Below, one piece after another: positions 1-9,723 of a stretch of DNA of 64,000 nt. Below the pieces are notes generated by a model, which saw nothing but the letters and a program-made list of their open reading frames with translations, had not been told where the DNA came from and ran no database searches. Within the stretch, counting starts at the first letter, position 1. Each line of letters opens with the position of its first letter. The stretch comes from Vulcanisaeta distributa JCM 11216. Lineage in GTDB: Archaea > Thermoproteota > Thermoprotei > Thermoproteales > Thermocladiaceae. A program made the translations under genes and the position numbers. The DNA lies in contig NZ_BBBI01000003.1 of NCBI RefSeq assembly GCF_001315985.1, forward strand, positions 106,179 to 170,178, in the 5' to 3' direction.

Positions 1-354
1 AACAGGCGGTGAGTAGGCCCTTGGCAAATCATTAACCCTATAAATCCTATTTTTCCTCTTTATGAGAAGTATCGTTATTCTACGTACGCCATCGGTGCCT
101 AGATACCTTAGAACCAATGCATTTACAAGATCCTTTACCTTACCACGACCCCTTATCCTCACCTCGTGGTTAATGCTTAACTCGGCATTTCCATCATCAC
201 CATACACCATTAACCTAGCAATATCACTGTCGATCTCCCTAGTCACGTATAACAAACCAGTGATCTTCAATAAATAATCCTCTACATAATTAATTAGGGA
301 TTGAGGATCTTTAATTAAATCACGGATTATTTGATATATTCTTATTGCCGCCAT
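1..354 (-). CDS. hypothetical protein, C-terminus beyond the window
   Basis: An open frame reads from an ATG at 354 to the window edge without a stop, about 118 residues. It begins MAAIRIYQIIRDLIKDPQ and is rich in charged and hydrophobic residues with no membrane segment or known motif that I recognise. Its start overlaps the end of the upstream winged-helix gene by about 35 bases, so both are probably co-transcribed with the HerA-like and helicase genes. Function unknown; the overlap and continuous frame are the main support. Confidence 0.55.
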   Translation of the reverse strand, partial: MAAIRIYQIIRDLIKDPQSLINYVEDYLLKITGLLYVTREIDSDIARLMVYGDDGNAELSINHEVRIRGRGKVKDLVNALVLRYLGTDGVRRITILLIKRKNRIYRVNDLPRAYSPPV

Positions 355-778
355 TCGTGGCTGTCTGTGCCAGGTTTATTTTTTGGGCATTAGTTAATTC
401 CCTCAGCATATTTATACTTGTATTACCTCTTCTCGTGGATTTATAACCATCAATGAATGATAGTATCTCATGAACATTGTTATGCTCAAGAATGAGCCAG
501 AACTCGGTGTTTCTCATTATACCGTAGACCTTACCCCTGGCACTCCTCTTAATAACCCTAATGAGACCAAGCTCAACAAGCTCCTCAAGGAAATTCCTGA
601 CTATGACTGATTCAGAACGTGGACTCTTCCTTGTCCAAATGGATATGTCCTGGGCGACCTTCGCGGGCCTGAAGGTTATTAATTGACCCTTTGCGTTGAG
701 GACCATGTCCTTTAACATCTGAAGTATTAGAATCTTCACCTTCTTTGTATCCACCATTAAGTTTTCCGAGGCTGTCAT
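320..778 (-). CDS. winged-helix-like hypothetical protein
   Basis: This 152-residue protein has a pattern typical of a winged-helix DNA-binding fold in roughly residues 12-90: several amphipathic helices, a recognition-helix-like stretch (ESVIVRNFLEELVELGLI) and a strand-turn-strand wing (IRVIKRSARGKVYGI). There is no catalytic motif. It lies 108 bases downstream of the HerA-like ATPase on the same strand and overlaps the next gene, which suggests a role in the same DNA-handling cluster. The fold call rests on pattern only. Confidence 0.6.
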   Translation of the reverse strand: MTASENLMVDTKKVKILILQMLKDMVLNAKGQLITFRPAKVAQDISIWTRKSPRSESVIVRNFLEELVELGLIRVIKRSARGKVYGIMRNTEFWLILEHNNVHEILSFIDGYKSTRRGNTSINMLRELTNAQKINLAQTATNGGNKNISNNP

Positions 779-886
779 TAGGGCACCAGGGTTTCCGTAT
801 ATATCCGCTTAAATAAATAAATTCAGAAATTGTGACACTCCCGCAGTAGTAAACGTCAGAGTTCCAAGAAATCTCTTTATAATTAA

Positions 887-2352
887 TTATATGTCATTTT
901 TCAATTTGCCATCAAGCTCCAGTATCTTCTCGATGAGCTTTTCATCCGCATCTAGTATTCTTTCTATTTCATTAACCTTATCACGTAAATTAACAACCTC
1001 TTTCTCCAACTCCATTATTTGTTTCCTAAATAGCGAATCCCCATTATTTATTACTGCGCTATTAGGTAGCGTTGACCCGCCATTATCAGGGCTTACCTGC
1101 CTTACCATTGCCCTTTTATCATGACCCGGGGCTTCATCTACCCTATTCACGATCTCGTTATTGGTACTTACTCGATTATCCGTTTCAGCCATGGGTTTAT
1201 TATTTAGTAATAAATTACTGTTTACCATGTTAGTATTAATATCCTGAAAAGACCCATTTCCTAGCTCACCAAGTCTTCTAATAACTACATGGGTTGGCTC
1301 AATTGTTGCCCTTAATGGCCTCACCCTTGTAATGCCCTTACTACTTATTACTATTGCCTCCTCAGTGGATATTTCATTCAACTTATTAATTAGGTTCCTG
1401 GAAAACATTACCTCACCATCCAGTAATTCAGGATTTATCTTAAACAGCACTATATTACAATGCTTTAATATCGATGATTTAGGCACAGCATTACTAACTA
1501 GGACAACCCTCAACCCGTACTTGGCCAATTCCATTATTATGTGATCAATTATTGAATAACTGGAGCCACCTATGTCGAGTAGGTTCTGGGCCTCCTCAAT
1601 AATCAACACATGCCTAACACCTCTCTCAATTAAGCCCCTCCTCATGTAATGCATGTATAGCGCTGCCAGTATTAATGAAGAGACGAGTCTCTTCTCCTCA
1701 ATAATCGTTAAGTCACTAAGATCTATAACAGCGTCACCCTCTACTAACGAATCGATATCCACAATACCCTTACCAATGTTCATAGCTGAATACTCAAGTC
1801 TCCTCAGTATAGCTGCCTTCATCTCAGCCTCTGTCCTGGTGTTAACGAGGTAATTATCTATTTTATTTATTAAATCGTTAAAGTTCGTGTAATTGCCATC
1901 ACGGATCATCCTATACAGCATGTACATACTCGGCTCATTAAGCCCCAGGCCAAAGCCCAGGATCTCAGTCAATAACTTAGGTGGAAGCTTCTCAAGATCT
2001 ATATTAATTGCCGAGGTTGGTAATGTTGGTAATAACCCCCCCGTGTACTCACCATGCCAGTCAAGCACTGTGACCACGTATTTTCTACGAAGCTTCTTAA
2101 TCATGGCCTTAACAAGTGATGACTTACCACCCCCTGGTGGGGGCCAAGAATACATAAATGCCTATCAAGTGATACTTTATAGGGTATCATGAATCGTGTG
2201 CCCACCGTAACATTGTCCGCCGAGAATTCCTTCATTAATGATGCGATGATCAATGAGGTGGGTATTACAATTGCACTAATGCCCAGTATGTCCATATACC
2301 TCATTATGAAACTCCCAACAGGACTTATAAGGCACTCAATGCTCATCGCCAT
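887..2352 (-). CDS. HerA-like (DUF87) ATPase, frame broken in the Walker A region
   Basis: Two overlapping frames join into one ATPase of about 488 residues. The N-terminal part has a short beta-rich segment; then comes a P-loop (PGGGKSSLVKA), a Walker B-like HVLIIEEAQN and a C-terminal coiled coil (about the last 60 residues, LEKEVVNLRDKVNEIERIL). HerA-type enzymes are hexameric DNA translocases in end resection or DNA transport. The frame breaks at 2131-2143, inside C5 and G5 runs that encode the P-loop, so the exact P-loop residues are uncertain. The start overlaps the stop of the helicase gene by 10 bases. No NurA or Mre11-Rad50 genes are visible here, so orthology to true HerA is not established. 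Confidence 0.7.
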
Positions 2353-3948
2353 AGTGACTCATTTAGTAATTGGAAGAGCCTTATTGGTTTTATCCTAGAC
2401 ATAAGCCATTTAGGCATGTATTTTCTATAGCGATAAAATCTACCATCAAGTAGAACAGCGACCTTCTTGTGCCTATCCAAATCCCTAAGTAACCTACCAA
2501 TTATTTGTATCGTGGTTGATATTGCCGGGAATAAGAACGTGGTTGTAAACCCACTTATCCCTAGTTTTCCGTAATAACGCGACTTTAAGAAACCCCATTG
2601 GCTGTATTGAGGTAGTGGAAATCCAATAATCATAACGCCGATCAACTCCTGCTCGAGAAAGTTTATGCCTTCACTAATTGGGTTCTGGGCATACGTTATT
2701 ATTAATGATTTGGTGACCCTGGCATTCTCCTTAAATACCCCCCCTATGGTATTTATGGCCTCAGAACCATCTCTGAGTATGAAAGTTGGAATTCCCCCCC
2801 AAACTGGTGGGGGGGCGTATTGATTAATGTATGAATTCATATACTCAATGCTTGGAAAGAATACGGCTAAACCACCGACTGGCGGTGATGCTTCAATAAA
2901 AGCCTTAATGCTTCTATTAACGATGTCCAGGTACTCCTTCAATAACCTATTTCTATGCGTAAATTCAACATCCCTTACGGAAAAAACAACAAGGTTTTCC
3001 AGGTACTCCTTAGGTAGGGAATCCACAGTTATGTAATACGAAGGCCTAGAGAAAATGTTCATTATGTATGAAAATCTTTTACTAATAGATGCCGTTAGGA
3101 GAAGAACCTTTTGTGATTTCATTATTAAATCACGGATAGGCCTTAATGAGAGACACCTTAGCTTAACTAGCTCACCATCGTATGTAAATGCGCATAAGTC
3201 GTTCCCAAAGTGGGTAAGTATTTCAATAACCTTATCGTCGATTGATTCTGACCCCTTTAATAAATCATCAATATCAAACCTCCTCAGTATCACGACTTCC
3301 CTCTCTGGTGTATAACCATTTATCCTATCGAGTAATTTGCTGGCTAGGTCATTGCCACTTGATGCCCATCGCCTCAATTCATCAATCTTAATGACCGTAG
3401 ACCCCTCAAGACCCACCGCTACATTATGGAACTCGTCAATGATCACAAGGGGCTTGTTCCAGGTATTGATGATACTCATTATCTTACCATAGAGTTCAGG
3501 GCTTGATAAGTACGCGTGGGTTGATATTACTATGGGTAATTGATAGGCTAGGGCTTCATTAACCTCGTATGGGCATAAGCCATCACTAAACAGGTCAAGG
3601 GGGGTTGCAGGTCATTATAGGTAATGCAACTTCGGTCCTCTTGACTTTACATACACCATTTAACCTATATAGGAAGCACTGCTTAGAATTATGTGCATTA
3701 AATGGACATAGTGACTCCCTGCCAAGGAATAAGGAGGTTCTATCCCTGATACCAGCCCTTCTAGTAAACTCGCAAAGCTGCAGTGCCTCGGCCCTGGACT
3801 TAGTTATTATTAATACCTGCCCACCATCATTAACCCACTTCATCGCCACCGCTATCGCTATCCTGGACTTACCAAAGCCTGGATAAGCATTTAATAAGAT
3901 AACATCCTTCTTCCTTAATACTGAGTATATGTAATCGGTAATATCCAT
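2343..3948 (-). CDS. XPD/DinG-type superfamily 2 helicase, frame broken at a C6 run
   Basis: About 535 residues after joining two frames. Walker A AYPGFGKSR lies near residue 21, a DEAH-type box VIIDEFHN near residue 180, and QIIGRLLRD is a motif VI-like end. Four cysteines between them (SLCPF, KQCFL, NGVCK, MTCNP) match the Fe-S cluster spacing of XPD/DinG helicases, which unwind DNA 5' to 3'. The two frames meet at 3599-3604, a run of six where four or seven restores the frame (C-N-P-L-D-L-F). The gene sits in an overlapping cluster with the HerA-like ATPase. Confidence 0.8.
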
Positions 3949-3983
3949 TCCAATAGTTATGGCTCAAATCAATTAATTAGGCA

Positions 3984-4394
3984 CTATGCAGAGGGTTCGT
4001 AAATCCGCGTCTTAGAACCCTCAAGAAACTTCTTCTTAATTCCCTTCATACTCTCAAGGGCATTATCAATGGCATTAAGCACCCTTGGGTCTGTCTTAAC
4101 CTCATCAAGCTCCTTACAATTATTTAACACCTTCTCAAATAACTCATCAACTATCTTATCCGGAAGTCTCTCAAGGGCCTCTCCATATATCTTCAGTAAT
4201 TCGTTGCTTATGAAGTCAACAATACTGTTAATATCTTTCCAGTTATCCTCAGCTTGCCTAATAATTGATAATATTGTTTCTAGGCTATACCTCTCATCAG
4301 CTGATAATTTAGAATCATCGAGCTCCAAGTAGGCCCTATTTAGGCAGTACCTAACGAACCTGTACATTAATGGATTTATGTTAAGTGCCGACAT
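3984..4394 (-). CDS. hypothetical helical protein
   Basis: The 136-residue product is acidic and almost entirely helical by pattern, with heptad-like leucines (ELLKIYGEALERLPDKIV), no cysteines outside two scattered positions and no membrane segment. I do not recognise a family. It lies 35 bases upstream of the XPD-like helicase on the same strand and is probably the first gene of that transcription unit. Confidence 0.55.
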   Translation of the reverse strand: MSALNINPLMYRFVRYCLNRAYLELDDSKLSADERYSLETILSIIRQAEDNWKDINSIVDFISNELLKIYGEALERLPDKIVDELFEKVLNNCKELDEVKTDPRVLNAIDNALESMKGIKKKFLEGSKTRIYEPSA

Positions 4395-4465
4395 CGAGTT
4401 ATATAAGAATGGCTCTTTAAAAATCTATACCTAAATGTTGGATTAATCACGACTACCGGCAAATC

Positions 4466-4473
4466 AATTTATA
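4466..4473 (+). promoter_or_regulatory. TATA box of the tatD gene
   Basis: AATTTATA ends 25 bases before the TTG start at 4498, the spacing expected for an archaeal TATA box driving a leaderless mRNA. A G7 run (4474-4480) lies between the box and the start codon. Confidence 0.5.
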
Positions 4474-4497
4474 GGGGGGGTTATTAATCACGGCATT

Positions 4498-5265
4498 TTG
4501 AGGCGCTTGATCGATGCCCATGCACATCTAAGCAGGTGGGATGTGTATAATCGTGCGGATGAATTGATAAGTGAGGCTCGTAGGGAGGGATTACTCGGCA
4601 TAATCAATGTAACAATGAGACTAAGTGAGGTAATGAATGCGATAAGTCTCGTGAATAGGTATGGTGAGTTTGTACATACGGCATTAGGGTATGACTATGG
4701 TGGTTTCGACATTAAGGAGGTCCAGGAGATCATGAAGGTAATTAACGAGAGAAGAGACTTAATTGTTGGGATTGGTGAGGTTGGGCTTGACTACAGTGTT
4801 GTTAGGGATAGAATGCTTAGGGAGATCTCACGGCACATATTCATTAAATGGATCCTGCTTGCTAAGGACCTTGATCTGCCATTAATAATTCATTCGAGGG
4901 GTGCTGAGGATGATATAATCAGGTTACTGAACAAGTATGGGCCTGTCAAATGCGTAATGCATGCATTCAGCGGTAGTAGGGAACAGGTAATGAAATTGCT
5001 CGAGCTTGGTTGTTACTTCTCAATACCACCGACCATAACCAGATCCCGACAAAAGAGGGACTTGGCCATGATGCTACCTCTAAATCGAATACTTCTCGAA
5101 AGTGATACGCCTGAACTTGGGCCTAGCCCTGGTGAGGAGTCAAGGCCTGTTCATATTAAGGTTGTGCTGATGGAATTGTCGAGGATCCTTGGTATTGACC
5201 CAATGGAGTTAGACAGTGTTATTTCTGAGAATACATTAACAATATTTCAATTAGGTAGGAAATGA
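4498..5265 (+). CDS. tatD: TatD-family metal-dependent DNase
   Basis: The 255-residue protein has the TatD metal sites: DAHAHL at residues 6-11, GIGEVGLDY near 97-105, IIHSRGA near 138, MHAFSGS near 155 and LLESDTPELGPSP near 200. TatD enzymes are cytosolic 3'-5' nucleases of the amidohydrolase superfamily. The TTG start is chosen because it lies 25 bases after a TATA-like element and directly precedes the first metal motif. Length matches the family. The reading frame is intact. Confidence 0.88.
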   Translation: MRRLIDAHAHLSRWDVYNRADELISEARREGLLGIINVTMRLSEVMNAISLVNRYGEFVHTALGYDYGGFDIKEVQEIMKVINERRDLIVGIGEVGLDYSVVRDRMLREISRHIFIKWILLAKDLDLPLIIHSRGAEDDIIRLLNKYGPVKCVMHAFSGSREQVMKLLELGCYFSIPPTITRSRQKRDLAMMLPLNRILLESDTPELGPSPGEESRPVHIKVVLMELSRILGIDPMELDSVISENTLTIFQLGRK

Positions 5266-5316
5266 TCAGTCCTGCGTGGTTTCTTCACGGTTCATCTCTC
5301 CGGTCCTCATCATTGG
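5260..5316 (-). ncRNA. C/D box guide RNA
   Basis: On the minus strand the order is C box ATGATGA (5307-5313), guide GGACCGGAGAG, a D'-like ATGA, C'-like GTGAAGA, guide AACCACGCAGGA and D box CTGA (5266-5269). Sizes and spacings match archaeal 2'-O-methylation guides of about 55 bases. D' deviates from CTGA by one base. It overlaps the stop codon of tatD in antisense. Confidence 0.6.
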
Positions 5317-5385
5317 CATGAATTTCTCTCTGGAGGGTAATAAATAATTTATTAACTTGCCATAGTATTACTTAAGGAATTGCTC

Positions 5386-5937
5386 ATGGGAATTATCGAT
5401 AGGATTATTGAGGAGTTTAGAAATAGAGGATTTAGAATTAGGATTGTCCGTGATGACTCAATAAAGGCCGACCTTAATAGATTAAGGGCTAAGGCCTGGG
5501 TTATTCCAGGGAGTTACTTTCCATGGTGGTCAAACCCACTTGACATGATTGAGGAGCTGGAACTTAGTGATGTCAATGCGTTATTCGTTATTTCTGAAAG
5601 GCCGTACGTGATTAGTGATTACATTGTTAATAATTTGTCGAAAGCTCGTTATTGGTTTAATAAGGAATTGAATATAAAAGTATACGCAATAAACATCGAT
5701 AGGCTGGAGGAAGACCTAGAGGATGGTATTAACCTCGCAATAACGAACTTCTATGAGGAGGTCAGCAACGTAATGCTAAGAGGGAGTACCTGCCCAAGCT
5801 GTGGCTCGCCAATGACCTTAATGTACTCCTCGAGGTATTACTCACATAGGTGGAAGACGTGGGTCAACGAATACGTTGAAGTCTGCGAGAGGTGTAAGAT
5901 TATTTCTCATAAATTGACCATTTCATATTTACAATAG
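5386..5937 (+). CDS. hypothetical protein with C-terminal zinc ribbon
   Basis: The product is 183 residues from the ATG at 5386; a TTG six bases earlier is also possible. The N-terminal 130 residues are an alpha/beta region without a motif I recognise. The C-terminus has CPSCGSPM and later CERC, a zinc-ribbon pair split by about 30 residues rich in Tyr and Trp. An AT-rich TATA-like element (AATAATTTATTAA) lies about 30 bases upstream. It could be a nucleic-acid-binding or restriction-type protein; no function is assigned. Confidence 0.6.
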   Translation: MGIIDRIIEEFRNRGFRIRIVRDDSIKADLNRLRAKAWVIPGSYFPWWSNPLDMIEELELSDVNALFVISERPYVISDYIVNNLSKARYWFNKELNIKVYAINIDRLEEDLEDGINLAITNFYEEVSNVMLRGSTCPSCGSPMTLMYSSRYYSHRWKTWVNEYVEVCERCKIISHKLTISYLQ

Positions 5938-6002
5938 TGAACTTTTACCCGAAAATAATGCTTATTAACCACTAAAGTGATAACCTATGGAAGCAGGTTT
6001 TT

Positions 6003-6497
6003 ATGCCTGATTTACCATTTATGCCGTTAGATGCAAGGTTCGCAGATGTGCTCGGATTAATAGACACACTCGTCAATGAGTTTAAGGGGGGGCAGGCTGA
6101 TATATTCATGATCGCGAAGGAGATGGAGTCCGACATCGATGATTTAATGCCTGCGCTCAATGCGGCTGTTTACCTTGGGTTTGTCGAGGTTAAGGGTGGT
6201 GATATAAAGATCACGAATGAGGGTAAGGAGTTTCTTAATGCTAAAATTAGCGATAGGAAGAAAATACTCCGGCAAAAGCTGCTTAATCTTGAGCCATTCC
6301 ATACAGCTTACAGCCTGGGTCTGCGTAAACCATTTACAATCGATGACCTTATTGAGAAATTGAATGAGAAAGGCTACGTGGAGGCCAGAGAACCAGGGAT
6401 TAGGCACTTGCTCGAGATATTACTAGCCGAGTGGGGGGGTGTATTCGCAGGCATGCTCAAGAAGAGGGGGGGTGATGTGTATATCGCAATACCGTGA
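6003..6497 (+). CDS. AAA-associated C-terminal domain protein (PF09821-like)
   Basis: The 164 residues resemble the AAA-associated domain found as a stand-alone protein in archaea or fused to nitrate/taurine-type ABC ATPases. Recognisable parts are the opening DLPFMPLDARFADVLGLID, a winged-helix-like middle and the GIRHLLEILLAEWGG...FAG segment. Three G7 runs lie in frame (K-G-G-Q, W-G-G-V, R-G-G-D). No ABC transporter gene is adjacent. Exact role unknown, perhaps regulatory. Confidence 0.7.
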   Translation: MPDLPFMPLDARFADVLGLIDTLVNEFKGGQADIFMIAKEMESDIDDLMPALNAAVYLGFVEVKGGDIKITNEGKEFLNAKISDRKKILRQKLLNLEPFHTAYSLGLRKPFTIDDLIEKLNEKGYVEAREPGIRHLLEILLAEWGGVFAGMLKKRGGDVYIAIP

Positions 6498-6504
6498 AAC
6501 TAAG

Positions 6505-6968
6505 TCACTTATTAACCCTGATGAACACCATCCCCCCCGAAACAATAACCTCCTCAATAACTCCATCATTCAATAACTGATTATATATCAATCGCCAATT
6601 ATCAGAAACACTATTGCTAAGCCACTCCTCAAATTGAGGCTTTGGCACCATCCCCCCCTGGATCTCACTCCTTAGTTTATCCACAAGTCTCTGAAGGTTT
6701 AGTTTATTCCTGCCATTACCAGCATCATTAGAGTTATTTTTAGTACTGCCCACTGTGAAACTTTCAATAGCCCTTCTCTTTATATAAAATGTACCATCCA
6801 ACGTACTATACATAACCTCAAAGAGGCCCGATCTACTTAACCTATTAATTAAGTCAATACCTATCTTCACGCCCAGTAAATGCTCCACCTCATCAATACT
6901 AACCCACTTATCATCAATAACCCCCCCATCAACCTCCTTATCAAGTCATCACTTATTGCCAATGTCAC
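6505..6968 (-). CDS. winged-helix hypothetical protein, frame broken at a C7 run
   Basis: The main frame starts at 6888, but the sense continues upstream across a C7 run at 6921-6927: with five or eight bases there, a GTG at 6968 gives MTLAISDDLIRRLMGG joined to VIDDKWVSIDEVEHLLG. The total is about 154 residues, with an N-terminal helix-turn-helix-like half, a flexible Asn/Ser-rich centre and a second winged-helix-like half. No family is recognised. Confidence 0.5.
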
Positions 6969-7026
6969 GCGGGAAATGTTGCGTACTGATATAAATCTTA
7001 AATAATTAATTTAAAAAGAGCGATTA

Positions 7027-7749
7027 ATGATTACATCGTTTAAAGTACCCACGGTACTGGTAATCGGCAGGATAGGTAGAGAGTTAACTGTGTGGAGTAT
7101 AGATGGTACTACCACGCCGCTGGGCAGTGTTAATGGTATTGAATTAGTTGATGAGCTCAAGATAGAGAGACAGGTAGTAGGCCACGTAGCAATTGCGTCC
7201 TTTGGGCAGTACGTAATTAAGGCCATGGACCTGGGTAGTAGGTATGGCTCATACACATTGAGCGAGGACTCCCTGGTCAGGATACCTAGCAGGGGTGGTA
7301 TTGACCTTAGGAAGTACAATGATTGGGTAACCATAAGAAACGCCTTTATACTGATTGGAGACCCGAATTCTGGTTACTCTGATTATTACCCATTAATATG
7401 TCCATATAGGGTTGGTGATACGTTATTCATTAATGCGGGATACACCAATTCAGGAAGTATTAGGGCGGTATTAACCATACTTGGCATTCTACGTAACTAT
7501 GCAGAGAGAGGTCGAGTAAATGCATCATGCATGTGCAGGATACCCTCAATGCCCCCCCTAGAAATGGCATTGATAAGCGGTGATAAGTACCTACTGGTTA
7601 GGACCTACCTCAATGATGGTCAGTCAATGGTAAGTAATAAGTACCTGGTCATACTGACCAAGGGAGGTAACGTAATTAATAGGTACTCGACGGATAATGA
7701 CCCGGTGGACATTGTCATTAAAATGCTTAATGAAATGAGGAGCATCTAG
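7027..7749 (+). CDS. hypothetical protein
   Basis: This intact 240-residue frame is mixed alpha/beta with many short strands and Gly-rich turns and no membrane segment. Three cysteines (ICPYR, SCMCR) lie in the second half. I do not recognise the family. It is followed after 46 bases by thiR on the same strand and may share its transcript. Confidence 0.55.
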   Translation: MITSFKVPTVLVIGRIGRELTVWSIDGTTTPLGSVNGIELVDELKIERQVVGHVAIASFGQYVIKAMDLGSRYGSYTLSEDSLVRIPSRGGIDLRKYNDWVTIRNAFILIGDPNSGYSDYYPLICPYRVGDTLFINAGYTNSGSIRAVLTILGILRNYAERGRVNASCMCRIPSMPPLEMALISGDKYLLVRTYLNDGQSMVSNKYLVILTKGGNVINRYSTDNDPVDIVIKMLNEMRSI

Positions 7750-7795
7750 GTAAGTAAAAGTAAGGATTAATAGTAACCATACTTTGTATTAATTT

Positions 7796-8721
7796 GTGAG
7801 TATAAACACAGGGCTTGAATTCGTCGCCGAGAATGTACTACCAATAATAAGGAGTTTAGTCGCCAAGAGATTACTCGAGAGTGGCTATAGCCAGCTTAGG
7901 GTGGCTAGGATACTGGGTGTAACGCAACCGGCGGTTAATAGGTACGTAAGTAAAGACTACGGTGAACTGCTCAGTAGGGCTGAGTCCCTAGGTATTAGTA
8001 AGGATTGGATCCTCAGGGTTGTTGATAACGTCGTTGAGTTAATACTAGGTAATAGGGAGTACGAGGCCCTTGAGTACCTAACCAATGCAGTATTAATGGA
8101 ACTTGGTTCCCTAAGACTGTGCGATGCCCATAGGAGACTTGTACCATCACTACCAATAACCTGCAATGCATGTTCGATATTCATTACGGGTGTCTCCGAT
8201 TCGGTAATTAAAAATATGGAGAAGGCATTATCAATTCTTGAAACGCACCCTGAAATTCAGGTTGTAATACCAAGGGTGTTGATGAATATTGTTGAAGCGA
8301 GGCCGGGCGCGGTCAATGAGAATGACGTAGTTGGTGTGCCAGGCAGGATTAATGCTCATGATGGAGGGTAATCATAGGCTCAAGGCCTATTTACGGCGGT
8401 AGTAAGCACTTAGGCAAATTAATCATTAAGTGCATGAATGTGAACCCGAGATACAGGTCTGTGGCTAGTATTAAATATGATAGTAAGATAGAGAATGCAC
8501 TAAGGGAGTTGGGCATTCGTTACGCCAAGGCTGGTCCTCACGAGAGTTATAGCGAGGATGATGTCATAAATGCCGTGGCAAACTCACTCAATAAAGACCC
8601 AACAATAGAGGCTGTGATTGACCTTGGAGGTTATGCCCTGGAACCCGTCACCTACGTGTTTGGTATCGACTCGATAGACGTAGTATTAAAGGTAATAAAA
8701 ATAGCCTCAAGGATTTCCTAA
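7796..8721 (+). CDS. thiR: ThiR-type thiamine regulator (HTH plus ThiN domain), one frame break
   Basis: Two frames join into about 308 residues. The N-terminal part has a helix-turn-helix (YSQLRVARILGVTQPAVNRYV, residues about 31-51), then a Cys/His cluster (LCDAHRR, CNACS). The C-terminal part after VPGRI is a ThiN domain (GGSKHLGKLIIKC, NPRYRSVASIKYD). ThiR proteins bind thiamine phosphates through a catalytically inactive ThiN domain and repress thiamine genes. The break lies near 8361-8371, where one extra G gives GRVIIGSRPIYGGSK. Start is GTG. It fits with Thi4 and ThiD-ThiN elsewhere in this window. Confidence 0.82.
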
Positions 8722-9628
8722 GCCTTTACCTTACTGACCAGGTAATTCACTATGTACCTAGCGGGGGGGTTAATGCCGGTGGCCCTCTTGAACCCCCCCT
8801 GCCAGGACATTGTTGGGTTAACCTCAAGTATGAAGTAGCCATCTTTAGTCTCGGCAATATCAACACCACCATAGTCAAGTCCGAGGACCTCGATAGTCTT
8901 CAACGCCAACTCACTTAATTCATCCGTGACCTTAGCGGGCTCAGGCTTAGCACCTTGAGCCACATTGCTCTTCCACGTAATGCCCCTCCTAAACTCGGCG
9001 CCTAATACCTCATTACCAACAACCACAACCCTGTAATCACCATTACCAACCTTATCAAGGAATTTCTGCACGTACATAGGCTTGTTTAGGTTCGTTAGGT
9101 AACTGAATATGTGCATGGCAACATCGGCATCATCAACCTGAAAAACCCGAATCCCATGGCACCCCTAATCTGCTTAATAACGGACTTTCCAAACTCCCTA
9201 ACCGTGTTGTAGGCAACAAACATATTCTCGCTGACCACAGTATCGGGGGGGACAGGCAACCCGTGCTTAGCCAATAGCATTAATGATATGAATTTATCAC
9301 TGGCCATCATCCAATTCATCACAGGATTCATTACATAAACACCACTAAGCTCAAGGGCCCTAACAACCCATAACCTATGCACGAACTGCTCAAAATCCCT
9401 AATTATACCGATATGCCTAAGTATCGCACCTGATACACTCAATTCCTCATAATTAGACCTACCAATTAATTGATAATAGTTAATGCGGCCCTTACTGAAC
9501 CTGACCCCAATCATGTCAATGTAGATCCTCCTAACCCTATGGCCCAAGGACCTAATAGCGTCCTCTAAGTCAACCACGTCCTCAGGGTTATACTCAACCT
9601 CGTAAGGTCTGATAATTCCAATATCCAC
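8718..9628 (-). CDS. RimK/LysX-like ATP-grasp ligase, one frame break
   Basis: The joined product is about 302 residues with ATP-grasp features: SVIKQIRGAMGFG for nucleotide binding, QKFL, DYRVVVVGNEV, GLDYGGVDIAE and the metal site FILEVNPT. The family adds amino acids, often glutamate, to carboxylates (ribosomal S6, LysW-amino-adipate, coenzyme tails). The frames meet near 9145 in GGGTTTTT; one more G or T restores FGVFQVDDADVAMHIFS. Two seven-base runs each add a residue (WQGGFK, INPPARY). Substrate unknown. Confidence 0.8.
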
Positions 9629-9723
9629 AAGTACGACACAGTAAAGTCTCCTTTTATTAATTTAGCCCAGGTATTAATTACAAAGGAATTATAGAATTAA
9701 GTATACGTAAAGTAAACGTATAC

